A DNA stretch of 64,000 bases from Pycnococcus provasolii (taxonomy: Eukaryota > Chlorophyta > Pseudoscourfieldiophyceae > Pseudoscourfieldiales): contig CP150549.1 in NCBI GenBank assembly GCA_049487715.1, forward strand, positions 248,001-312,000. Reading direction: 5' to 3'. Position 1 is the first letter of the stretch. Each line of letters begins with the position of its first letter. This document shows positions 18,601 to 28,367 of the stretch, one piece after another. The notes under the pieces were generated by a model, which ran no database searches, was not told where the DNA came from, and saw nothing but the letters and a program-made list of their open reading frames with translations. The translations under genes and the position numbers were made by a program.

Positions 18601-21600
18601 TGATCCTTAGCCAATTGTTTTTCGCGAATCTCGACAGCCGACACCAGCTCAGCCTCCTTCGTCGATAGCTTTCCAGTCTCGGCCGCACGTGCTTTCTCCG
18701 CCTCCTTCTCGCGGCGAGCGAGAGATTTCTCGCGATCTTCAAGGGCTAGTACACGCGCTTTTAGCTCTCGACTCTGCTCGTCTAGCTTTTCTGCTTCTTT
18801 TAGTTTTTCCTCTGCCCGCTTCTGTTCTTTCTGCATCTTTGCCTTGCTTTCAGCGAGCTAAATATGTGTGCGTGTGTGTGCGTGCGCGTGAGCACATTTG
18901 TGCGTGTGTGGGCGTGTTAAGGCTTGTGAGCATTCTCGTCTATGAATCTATCTATATATTACTGAGGTAATAAGCGCGCGCCTACAGAATATTCGCAACG
19001 CACTGTTGACACCTCGAGGAGAGCGAGCGACTGAGGTCACAGCACGTTGCGAACATTCAAAGGCGCGCGCTTATACCTCAGTTTTCACTCGCTCTCCTCG
19101 ATTCGAGAGCATCGTATACCTTCATAGCTGCCGCCGAAGACTCGCGGCGATGGCGTTCAAGCTCTGCCGCAGATTCGCGGCGTTGGCGTTCAAGCTCCTC
19201 TTTGCCCTCCTGGAGACGCCGCTCTATATTCTCGAGCTCCTTTGACTTGAGCGATAGCTGCAACTGCACCTCGTGCACGCGATCCTCCGCCTTGCGTAGC
19301 TCGACGCGCGAATCCTTCTCAGCCTTCGCGACCAGCTCCTTTTGCGTTTTCAATTCAGCATTCTGCTCGCGAAGCCAGACTCTATTCTTCTCAGCCTCAT
19401 CGCGCGCACGTGCGAGCTCTTCTTGCACCCTCTTCTGATCAGCGGTGAGTTGTGCTTTGAGCTTACTTGCCTCAGATTGAGCAATCTCAGCCTTATGCTG
19501 CGATTCAGCGAACTTTTTCTTTTCTTCGCCCAACGCATTCGCATCTGCGCGGATTGCGTCCTCTTTCTGCGACAGCTTCTCCGATTTTGTCGTGAGTAGT
19601 TGCTTGCTGGACTTGAGCTCCTCCATAAGCCTTGCTTTCTCCTCTCGAAGTGCAAGCTGCAGCTCCTCTAGGCGACGGCGCTCATCCCGCGCATTCTTCT
19701 CCGCCAGCTGCGTCTCCGCTTTCAAGTGCTCCTCAGCCTCACGAGAAGATTTCTCTTTCTCCTCGAGCGCTTCCCGCGCAACTTTGATCTTGTCAAGCTC
19801 CGCGCGATGTGCTCGCCTCTCATCCTGCAGCTGTTGCTCCATTTCAGCGGCAATCTTTATCTTGCTCTCGGCTTCGCGGCGCTTCTCCTCCATGTCGTGC
19901 ACGCGAGCCTCGTGAGTACTCATTTCTACTCGCGCACGTTCGAGCTCAAGCTTGCACGCCTCGGCTTTTTGAATAGTCTCCACCGCACTCGCTAGCTTCG
20001 CCTCCGCTTCCCGCGCGCGGCGCTCCGCAGTCTCGACGTCACTGTGCACCATTTGCTTCTCCCGCACGAGTTCGGTTCGCGTGCGCTCAATTTCATTCTT
20101 CATTGTATGCACCTCCGCCTCCTTGATTGCGATCTGTCCCTCTCGCTTTGCAATGTCAGTCTCGCAGTGCGCCTCCTTGCGTGCAATCTCAGCTTCCGCT
20201 GTAGCCTGTCGACGAAGAAGCTCGCGCTCGCGCTCGTCGGTCACCTTCTCACGTGTGATGATTTCCCCTTCCCGTTCGCGGAGGCTCGCCAACGCTGACA
20301 CTTGCGTAGCCATCTGATTTTTGACCTCCTCGCGCTCACGCTTAATGGCCTCCATCTCGATGCGGCAACGCTCTTCCTTGGTCTGCGCATCTGCCATTGC
20401 TCCATTGGCGCCCAGTGTCTTTTCGTGCGCCTTCGCCTCGCGCTCGCGTAAGGCTCTTTGGATCTCCTCAATCGCCGCATTTCGCTTCGCAAGGTCTTGT
20501 TCCAGTGAGGCGATGTCCCTCTCGCGCTTGTCAAGAGTCGCGGATTGAGCCTTGACATCTTCCATAGCCTGTCGCCCCTCCTCCTGTCTCTGAGCAACGT
20601 CCTGTTCAGTACTCTTCGCCTTCCTTAGCACCGCCTTTGCCTTTTCACTCTCCTCCGCCGAAGCTTCCTCGATTTTCTTACGCTCCATTTGTAGTGCGTT
20701 CCGGCTTTCCTCGATTTCATGGAAGGAATCCTCCAAGTCTGCACGTTCATCCATTAGCCGTTGGTGCTCCAACTGCAACTTTGTCGCCCAAGTCTGCACG
20801 GCAGTCTCACGCTCGTACAAAGCCGCCCGTCGAGACATCAAATCTTGTGCCAGATTTTTCATCTCCTGTCCCCCCTCACTAGAGTCGGAGGTTGATGGAG
20901 ATGGCGACATTGGTGGAACCATGGCGTGTCTTGGCACGCTGTTCTGCACCACCTCCTCGAGAGACACGATTGCGCTGGAATCGTCTAGCATGCTGGCACT
21001 CGACTCCGCCTGTCTTCTTCGACTGCCGCCGCCGCCGCTAGCTCGCTGACTCGCGCTCAACTTGACCTGCTTCCACAGTTCCTTAAGCCGTGCTTCCTTC
21101 TGCTCGAGCGCTTGCTCCGATGCAGCGAACGATGCCAGTGCGGCTTTGATGTCTTCCATCATGGCCTTGTTGTGTGTCGCAACCTTCGTGTTGTTATCAG
21201 CCACCCCCTTGAGAGCCGTGCCTTCCTCGGCAATTTTTCTACCTTGTTCCTTCAGCTTTTTCTCCTCGGCCGACTTGTGCTCCTCCCAAGCTGCAGCAGC
21301 CTTCAGTTTTTCCTCGCTCTCCTGCTCTCGTGTCTCCACGTATGCGAGACGACTTTCCATCGATGCTATGCGCGCCTCGGCATCACGCGCCTTCTTTTCT
21401 GCATCCACAACACTCTTTTTCGCCATCTTCTGGATTTCTGTCACCTGCTCCTCCTTCTCTGACAGCTCCTTGAGCTTTCTTGCAACATCGTCCTCACGCT
21501 CCTTCACGTCTCTTTCTTGGTTGCGGCACTTTCGTATCGCTTCCTTTGAAGTCTGCTCGAGTTTTTGCGCCTTCTCAAGCGCCTCATCCGCCTCCTTTTG

Positions 21601-23751
21601 CTTCGCAGTGAGTGAGCTCTTGTCTGCATCAATCGAAGCTTCCACCTCGCGCAGCTGAGCCTCGTATCTCTTCAGCTTCTCGGACCTTTCCTTGAGCATT
21701 TCGAGCTCGCGCTTCGTCGCCCCAACAGACTCCTCCACCTCCGTCGATCTTGCACGCAGGAACTCCTCCTTCGAAGCGTATCGAACACGCTCCGATTCCT
21801 CCATGTTTTTCACCTCCCGCTCCTTCGCGTCAATCTCACGCTCTTTTGCCTCGAAGCGAGCCGTCCACTGCTGCATGACGAGCTCTCGTTCCTCTAGCTG
21901 CCGCTTCATCTCAGCCTCGAGCTGCTGCTTGTAGACGTTCAGCCGCTCCTCGTGCTCGACAAGCGACTGCGCTTTCACCTGCAGCGAATTCCGCTCGGCA
22001 AGCACCTCGTTCGCGCCTTGCGCTGCATCCTGCGCAAGCGACTCCACCTGCTTCTCGCGTTCGTCGAGCGACGCTTCACGCTCCAGCATGCGCGTCTCCT
22101 CAGCCTGCACATCGTTCGATCGGCGCGACAGATCCTGTTCCTGCTGCGCCTTTTCGTGTTCCCAAGCTTGCCGCGCAAGCTTGGCGTCGTTGAGCTCTTG
22201 TTGAGCCTCGTCTCGCGAGAGCCTCGCGCGATCTAGCGCTTCCTGCTCCTTTCGAATCGCCATGTTACGACGCTCCTCCACCGCCTCGCGCTCCTTCTCC
22301 TCCGACTCGCGCCAGCGCTCGCGCTCTCGTGCCAGCGCCGCGATCTCAGCCATTGCCTGGTCAAATTGCTGGCGCACCGCCTCCACCTCGCTGCGGCCCT
22401 GCTTCACCGCCCGATCTGCCGCTGCTCGTGCCTCCGCGGCATCCGCCTTGAGGCGTGCCACCTCGGATGTGAGCGATATTCGCTTCTTCTCAAGGTCCAC
22501 GAGCTCGTCGCGTCGGGTGTCGCACTCCGCCTCAGCCGTCTGCCGTGACTCCTCCGCTTTGCGCAGCTCGGCTTCGCTGAGCTCCACGGCGCTCTCAAGG
22601 TCGCGCATCTCCGAGATGGCTGATCGCTTGTCGTTCTCTAGCTCGGCGCGCCGTCTCGCCGCCTCCTCCTCCCAAACGCGTTCTCTCTCCTTGAGGACCA
22701 CCTCCCTCTCCTTGATCCTGTGGAGGGACGACTCGGCATCTGCCCGGTCCTTCTCCGCTCGTGCCAACGAATCCTTGCTTCGTGCCGCCTCGCGCTTCGC
22801 CGTCTCCATCACCGCCTCCGCCTCTGACGTGATCGACGCGGCGCGTCGCTCCGCCTCCGCCGTGGCCGCCGCGGCACGCCTCTCCGCTTCGGCAGCTGCC
22901 TGAGAGCGCTGCTCGATAGCCTTCTCGCGCTCGTCGAGCGCCATCTCGTGCCGCTTCGCCGCCGCCATCTTAGCATCTGCCTCGATCTGCAAATCTTGCG
23001 CCTCCTTGCCTCTCGCGAAGACGTCGGAAAGCCTCGCCTCTGCATCCTTAACGCGTGCAAGAGCGCGCGCCGCCGCGGCATCCGCGTCCTCGCGCTTTCT
23101 CTCGCTGTCCTCCTTCTCGCGCGTTGCGGCGCTAGCCTCGGTGCGCGCATTCGCGGCTGTCTTCTTTGCGTGGTCGCACTCCTCCGCTGACTCTGCGGCA
23201 GCCTTGCGCGCCGACTCGACGCGGTGTTGCCACTGCTCCACCTCCGCCTTCAGCGCGTCGATCTGTGTCAGCACCTCGAGCCGACTCTGCTCGACAGGTC
23301 TCAGAAGGTCCTCAGCCGCACGGGAGAATGCGTCGTGTGGCACCAGTGTTGTCGTTGGTGGTTGTGGTGGTGGCTGTGGAGTTGGGCTCGTCACCCAAGT
23401 CGCGTTTGTTGTCGTGAAGGCGGGCGTTGGCGCGGCGGCCGCAAAGCTTGGCGCGAACACGGGTGCGCGCGCCATGGCTGCCACGCTGTCTGACGACGGC
23501 GACTGCACGTGTCTTGCCCTCGCAATGGTTGCGGCCCGTTTCTGCAGGTCAGCGGATGCGACGTGAACCCGCGACGCGCGCGCCTCAAATCTGTCAATGG
23601 ACGCCTCGATGTCCGCGAGTGCGCGCGACGCCTGTGACTGCCTCACCTGCGCCGGCGACAGGTTTCCCGTCACCACTTCATCCGCGAAGGCGACGCGGCG
23701 CCCACTTGTCGTAGTATTGTGAGACTGAGACTGAGACGACTGCCCCACCAT
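15695..23751 (-). CDS. Giant three-exon coiled-coil protein, about 2566 residues
   Basis: I join exons 23751-19120, 18857-18525 and 18430-15695. The intron at 18431-18524 has AAG|GTAAGA and AAAAG ends. The intron at 18858-19119 has AAG|GTATAC and TTTAG ends. All junctions are phase 0, and splicing continues the heptad pattern across each join (AAMK|LAESK and MSKLK|DLEKAV). Without splicing, the first part ends in a non-helical tail. The N-terminus (1-150) is Ser/Thr-rich and disordered. Almost everything else is charged Glu/Arg/Lys/Ala coiled coil, with a Gly/Ser break near exon-1 residues 930-970. A partly globular C-terminal region of about 250 residues follows, ending in an RGGGRGVGRGGGG tail. 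It resembles rootletin or centrosomal scaffold proteins in composition only; a basal-body or cytoskeletal role is inferred. Confidence 0.78.
18858..19119 (-). other. Inferred intron with foldback insert
   Basis: This 262-nt intron of the coiled-coil gene is defined by donor AAG|GTATAC and a CA-rich acceptor tract ending in ATATTTAG. The neighbouring 94-nt intron also has CA repeats before its acceptor. The intron contains a 122-bp inverted repeat at 18961-19082. Confidence 0.65.
18961..19082. repeat. 122-bp foldback element with splice-like ends
   Basis: The left arm (18961-19000) and the inverted right arm (19045-19082) match with a few mismatches and small gaps, around a 44-nt loop that itself partly pairs. 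The ends read ACTGAGGTAATAAG and its complement. A donor-like GAG|GTAATAAG and an acceptor-like TACCTCAG| therefore occur at opposite tips on either strand, as in MITE-like introner elements. No convincing target-site duplication is visible. Confidence 0.6.
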
Positions 23752-24488
23752 TATGACGAAGAACGGCCAAGGGGTGTGCCAGTACTGTACTACTCACGGC
23801 CAACTTAATGTGCAGTACAGTAAGGAGCTGTACCTGTACCGTACTGTACTGTACTGTACTGAGTGAGTGAGGCACCTTACAAGTTACAAGTTACAAGGTA
23901 AGTTAAGTTGAGAATTGTTGAGAATTGTTGCCGGGGGGGAACGGACTTCTCTTGTTGCGTGCCACCTTTGCGTGCCTGTCGCTTTGTGGATCCCGTTGGT
24001 CATTCTCGGCCTCGCGGGGGTGAATCGAGCTGGATCCCTCCCTTTCAAAACACACTTTAGCTCGACCTACATATGTATGAGCTATGACAGCTCGACCTAA
24101 CCCTTCGACCTACCTTATTACCGAGTTCGTCCCTTCGGCCTACGATATCGTAGTGTGCCTGGTGCCGGGATTAATTTTTTAGAGGTAACAATTTAACAAT
24201 GGACCCGGCCTTGCATTCCTTCCTTTCATGGAATCAGGAAGGAATTAATGGAATGGAATGATGTCACGGTCCTCACTCTAAGTACAGTACTGCTATTGTA
24301 TGTATTGTTCCCTTTGGCTTTGGATGAAATCTTACACTCCCACGGGAGGGATGGGGCGATGGGCCTTCCCACACTGGACTGGATTCTCCCGTTCCAACAC
24401 AGGAGAACAGCTCCCCTTCAACGTGCGTGGTGGTCGGCCGAGTGCCGACCTGGCACTTTCCCCCCGCCCAACTCGGCACATCCTCATC
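23752..24488. other. 737-bp divergent intergenic region
   Basis: It lies between the start of the giant coiled-coil gene and the start of the small CaaX gene. It contains short tandem GTACT units (23825-23862), ACAAGTT repeats (23878-23898) and a GGAATGGAATG stretch. No supported gene is seen; open frames here lack similarity and convincing starts. Confidence 0.5.
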
Positions 24489-24836
24489 ATGGCGTACAAC
24501 GGCTTCACGCAAAACGATATCGCGGCGTTCCACCACGACTGCGAGTACACGGGCTCGCACGTCCGCGCGAATACCATCACCGCAATATCCACGCAGTGCA
24601 TCGCGCGAGACATGTCCAGGCTCGTCGCCGCGACGAACCTCGAGGAGCGCGCCGTGCGCGCCGACGCCGCCGCGGCGCGCATTCACGAGCTCGAGGGCGA
24701 GCTGAGGGCGGCGAAGGCAATAGCGGCGGACTCGGGTGGCGCGGAGCACATCTCGCTGCTGCGTGAGATCCGTGACGAACTCAAGGCGTACCGCAACGAC
24801 AAGACGAAGCAGCAGTGCGGCTGCAGCGTGCAGTGA
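24489..24836 (+). CDS. Small helical protein with C-terminal CaaX box
   Basis: 115 residues from the ATG at 24489 (MAYNGFTQND). The frame is open upstream to 24300, but the earlier part reads like untranslated sequence. A globular N-terminal third is followed by a charged alpha-helical or coiled-coil segment (~50-105) and a C-terminus ending CGCSVQ. The last four residues fit a CaaX box with Gln, typical of farnesylation, and the extra upstream Cys could be palmitoylated. Membrane attachment is therefore predicted. I do not recognise the family. Confidence that it is coding comes from the strong helix pattern and codon use, not from homology. Confidence 0.55.
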   Translation: MAYNGFTQNDIAAFHHDCEYTGSHVRANTITAISTQCIARDMSRLVAATNLEERAVRADAAAARIHELEGELRAAKAIAADSGGAEHISLLREIRDELKAYRNDKTKQQCGCSVQ

Positions 24837-24922
24837 GCAGTGAGAGCATACTTCACAATGACGCACTTCGGTCAGTCGGAGTCAAACAAACTATTGAATG
24901 TAATATGTAGTAGCTACAAAGC

Positions 24923-25158
24923 TCAGTCGACGAGAACGTCGGGCGCGTTCGATGCGGCGTCGCGCTCGGCGCGACGCGCCTCGAGTACTTTGTTTTGAGA
25001 CATGAGGCATGTACGCGGAGAACACCTGAAAGGCCGACGAAACCAAGCAGCAGCGGGCTGTACTCGTAGATCGTCTCCCAGTCGCCGAGGAAGCGAGGTG
25101 CAAGGTACATGACGGCAGCAACTGCACTCACTGACGCGGCAATCACGGTCATCGCCAT
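24923..25158 (-). CDS. Putative tiny membrane protein, possible 38-nt intron
   Basis: The ATG at 25158 opens a frame with two hydrophobic segments (VIAASVSAVAAVMYLAP and YSPLLLGFVGLS). Read straight, the frame runs to 24853 and gives 101 residues with an unconvincing tail. Removing 24988-25025 (38 nt, CAG|GTGTTC to AAAG|) keeps the frame and gives 65 residues ending in a helical, charged tail (VLEARRAERDAAS) and a stop at 24923. That looks more protein-like, but such an intron is very short. A one-off sequence error is an alternative. The family is not recognised. Confidence 0.35.
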
Positions 25159-25724
25159 GCGAACGGCCGGATTCTCGTACCACGCCGGAGGCGCCGGCGT
25201 CAACCCCTCCCTCCATTACGATAGTGAGGCCAGGTAAGGTAAGGTCGAGCTTGACCACCTGTTTCTTCCAGGGACGATCTCCGACCCTTCCTTCGCCTAC
25301 GCGGTCAGCCGGTAGAGATAATTTTAGACCCTGTTAATTTTAGATTTTTAGGTGGCACCTTTCCGACAAACCGGGGTCCCCTCCCCTCCCCCCAGGCTCC
25401 AAGCACTAAGCAGCAGCCTGATCACCTCACCTCCACCTGGGTGGTGTTGCTAATAAAATCGTATGTAGTCGGACCCACCACACTCGCGAGTCCTTGTCGG
25501 GAACGAACGAAGGGCTTGTTAAAAGGAGTCTAGTCGACGTGGAAAGAGAACCTACTGTGCTACTGTGTTGTATTGAGCTCAGTGTGTCGCCGCCCTTCCC
25601 CTTCCCTTCGGCGTTCCCTTCCGCGTCACCTCTCCCTCCTGTTCTCCCTTTCCGCCTTTCCCCCGCCCTTCATCCCACTAAGGGTTCCCACTAAGAAAGA
25701 AAGAAAGAAAGAAAGAAAGAAGGT
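25159..25724. other. 566-bp divergent intergenic region with GAAA microsatellite
   Basis: It separates the tiny membrane protein from the ACR11 gene. A (GAAA)n run of about seven units at 25694-25721 ends four bases before the ACR11 start codon, in its leader. A pyrimidine-rich stretch covers about 25585-25670. No gene is supported. Confidence 0.5.
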
Positions 25725-26585
25725 ATGATGACTTCACTGTCTCACTGCCGCGCGGTCACCCATATGTCGGCTCATCTCTCATATGTGAGGTCTCAGAGGT
25801 GCTTCAAGTCGTGCCTGAAGGCGGACGCGTCGCACGCGCGGTTCGCGGCGCTTCGTCGTGTAACCGCGTCGGCGTCCAGCGCGTCGGCGCCGAACGCGGA
25901 AACCATCAACAGTCTGACAGACCCCAACCCCGAGGTCATCATAGACAACATGGCTGATCCCGGCGCGACCATCGTCACCGTGAGGTTCGGAAACTACCTC
26001 GAAGACTTGGTGGACACGTGCTCAGCTCTGCGTGCTCTCAACTTGAACGTCGTGCGTGCGAAGCTGTGCGACGAGACGAACAGGAACACGTTCTACATCA
26101 CCAACTTGGCTGACGGAGAGAAAGTCACCAAGGCGGATAAACTCGAGGAGATTCGCATGACGATTCTGACGAACATGATGGAGTTCCACCCTGAGTCGAA
26201 GGAGAAACTCATCTTGGGCGTCGCGCACATGCCCAAGGCGTCGACCGTTCTGGAGAGCATGGAGCAGAGCCCGCTCGGACCGCGCCCAAGCAGCCTCATT
26301 CCCACGAAAATTTCGTGCAAGGAGCACCCGAGCGGGTCGCGCACGGAGCTTACCGTGGAGACGACAGATAGACCTGGACTGCTGACAGATATCGTGAAGT
26401 TGCTGAAGGATATCAGCGTGAACGTCATGAGCGCGGAGATTGACACCGTCGGGCTCATGGCGCACGACGTTCTGTACGTGAGCTACCACGGCGCGGCGCT
26501 CGACGACAACATGACGGCGCTCGTCACGAACGTCTTGCAGTATTATTTGAGCAAGATGGAAGTGAGCAGGGAGGAGAGCTATTAG
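25725..26585 (+). CDS. ACR11: Plastid ACT-domain repeat protein, ACR11-like
   Basis: 286 residues from the ATG at 25725. Residues ~1-55 form a basic, Ser/Ala-rich, acid-poor leader consistent with a plastid transit peptide. Two ACT domains follow: ~80-150 (IVTVRFGNYLEDLVDTCSAL...LNVVRAKL) and ~205-285 (ELTVETTDRPGLLTDIVKLL...VMSAEIDTVG). The linker contains the characteristic LEFHPES-like MEFHPESKEKL. This layout matches plant ACR11/ACR12 proteins, which bind amino acids and are linked to plastid glutamine synthetase and GOGAT regulation. There is no nucleotidyltransferase domain, so it is not a GlnD enzyme. Regulatory function is inferred from the family. Confidence 0.88.
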   Translation: MMTSLSHCRAVTHMSAHLSYVRSQRCFKSCLKADASHARFAALRRVTASASSASAPNAETINSLTDPNPEVIIDNMADPGATIVTVRFGNYLEDLVDTCSALRALNLNVVRAKLCDETNRNTFYITNLADGEKVTKADKLEEIRMTILTNMMEFHPESKEKLILGVAHMPKASTVLESMEQSPLGPRPSSLIPTKISCKEHPSGSRTELTVETTDRPGLLTDIVKLLKDISVNVMSAEIDTVGLMAHDVLYVSYHGAALDDNMTALVTNVLQYYLSKMEVSREESY

Positions 26586-26987
26586 TTCGTTGCAGTAACG
26601 TAAAACCAACTTTTGTTGTTCGTCCACGTGGTAACTCATAAACCCAAATTCATCGTTTCGCGCCATGGATTCAGTCGCAGAGGTCCGGCGCCACGGCGCC
26701 AACCAGGTGGGCAGGCACCCTACTAGGCTATGGTACAGTAGTAGGAGGACGCCATAGACTAAGTTAGCCTACACCGAAGCCTTACCACGACGAAGAAGAG
26801 ACACGAAAAGCAACCCAAAGGTGGTTCCCGATCTGCCACCCCGGTCCCAGGGGTTTGGTTCTGCCCAGGAGGAAGTATCCCCTCGGAGCCTGCCTCCCTG
26901 GACCTGGGACCTCCAGGGGCAAGTCTATCTTCTGAGAAGCCTCTGCACCAGTCTGCCCAAACCAGTTCTTCCGAGTTCCCGCGAAAT
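26586..26987. other. Intergenic stretch between ACR11 and the transposon
   Basis: 402 bp holding the ACR11 3' end region. A short ATG frame at 26665 (MDSVAEVRRHG...) stops within about 30 codons. No supported gene or repeat is seen. Confidence 0.4.
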
Positions 26988-26990
26988 ATG

Positions 26991-27036
26991 AGGGTGTACT
27001 TGCACAGCGCAATTCCCTTAGCAAATAGCGTTAGCG
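26991..27036 (+). repeat. Left 46-bp terminal inverted repeat
   Basis: Exact inverse of the right terminus. A diverged second copy of its GTACTTGCACA..TTCCCTT portion lies inside the element at 27100-27123, suggesting a subterminal transposase-binding repeat. Confidence 0.93.
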
Positions 27037-27287
27037 CGTCGTCGGCAAAATCGCCCTAGCTAGCGCTTTTTTTGGCCGTTCCAGCAGCCTATTTTTCATG
27101 TACTTGCACAACGTTATTCCCTTCGGCGAGATCCCTTATTCTTTCGACCAAATCTCAGGCATTGCCTGGGAGCCACCCTTGACTACCTTTCCCACCGACG
27201 GGACGCCAGGTCCTTGCACACACCGCCCCGTCCCACTTCCTCTTTGACTCAGTCAAACGACATTCTCAGTCTCCCCGCACTGGTTCC

Positions 27288-28293
27288 ATGTCGTCGGGTG
27301 ACGGCGGTAGTGGGTCCAAAGATGACAACGGCGTGTCTGATTCCTTATGTCGACCTCGCAAGTGGCGCTCCTTCCTCATCGCAACATCCTTCCTCCGCGG
27401 CCGCGGGAACAAGGTACGGCGCATGAACTGCAACAAAACGTTGACCTGTGGGTGTACCCTCTCCGTCACTTGCATGATGACGGCGTGCAGCGACCTTGAA
27501 CGCCAAAAACAAGCTGACGAGGTGGAACGAGATTGCCAAAGCTGTGAACGAGGAGGATTCTTCAAGAAAGACTTTTCCTTAAGTGGAAAAGCAATAGGAC
27601 TGGTTTGACAAGGAGATCTTACCAAAACCGCGGAGATGTCAACGGCGTCTGGGAGCGCACGGGCGACGGCGACCGCGATGATGGCGACGAGGACGACATT
27701 GGGATGGTGCAAAGCGAGGTGGAGGACCTCTGGCACAGCTTGATGGAAAGTGGACGGAGGATCATGCCGCAGCGACGGCGACACAACAGAACATAGAGTC
27801 GAACGTGCTGACGAGCGCGCGCGTATCGCAACCGTGAACGGCCTCGTCGACGCGACGCGAGCGGGCGTGCCTGCGCGACAAGCCGTCTTAGGGCTGGAGG
27901 AGCGCCGCATCTAGCGAGCCCGCCGGCTGGGGCAAAGCGAGGAGGCGGAGGTCGCCGCAGCCGCTCTGTTCGCCCATGAGGGTAACACGCTCGACCTCAC
28001 CGGCGGAGACACGCACGACCTCACCGGGTTGCGGGCAGGCATGAAACGCATAGAGGAGTCGCAACTGGAGATGGCGAAAGCCAAAAAATGAAGGCGGAGG
28101 AGATGGCGGCGGACGGTGCGCATCGCAGGGCACTGAACGAGAGAGGTGGGAAGAGGACAAGAACGTCAGGAGAGCAGCGGGAAGAAGCGAAGAGGAGAGG
28201 CGCGAGCGCGCACAGGAGCGCAAAGACGCGCACGACATGAACGCCGCGATGATGAGCGTGTTGGGGAAGTTTATGGAAAAAATGGATAAGTAA
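27288..28293 (+). pseudogene. Decayed Myb/SANT-like partner protein of the Harbinger element
   Basis: Starting at the ATG at 27288, pieces of a DNA-binding-protein-like sequence appear in different frames. NKLTRWNEIAKAVNEEDSSR is followed in another frame by LKWKSNR and in the first frame again by DWFDKEILPKP, which is the W..I....R..KW pattern of SANT/trihelix modules. Downstream frames are Arg/Glu-rich. The last piece ends MSVLGKFMEKMDK with TAA at 28291. At least two frameshifts and several stops interrupt it. PIF/Harbinger elements normally encode such a protein to assist the transposase. Consensus-sequence indels, which seem to affect the adjacent array, could explain part of the damage. 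Confidence 0.5.
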
Positions 28294-28354
28294 AAAGGAA
28301 GTCATGGGTTGGTCATCAACAGGTACTCCTCCAACGTTGGAGGTTCGCACTCGA
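28252..28354. repeat. Left copy of direct repeat flanking the 183-bp array
   Basis: This 103-bp stretch recurs at 29644-29748 with few differences. It contains the 3' end of the Myb-like gene and about 59 bp complementary to the 3' end of the transposase gene. The array therefore sits inside a duplicated convergent gene junction. Confidence 0.85.
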
Positions 28355-28367
28355 TCGACGCGCCAAT

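Noticed and set aside
24248-24766. 172-residue frame overlapping the CaaX gene in another frame
   Set aside because: Composition is His/Arg/Pro-rich with no helix pattern. The overlapping frame has clean coiled-coil periodicity and a CaaX end.
26665-26760. Short ATG frame MDSVAEVRRHG after ACR11
   Set aside because: It stops within about 30 codons and no continuation exon was identified.
27266-27910. 214-residue minus-strand frame opposite the Myb-like remnant
   Set aside because: It is Arg/Ser-rich with no motif. The plus-strand SANT-like fragments and the usual Harbinger layout explain the region better.
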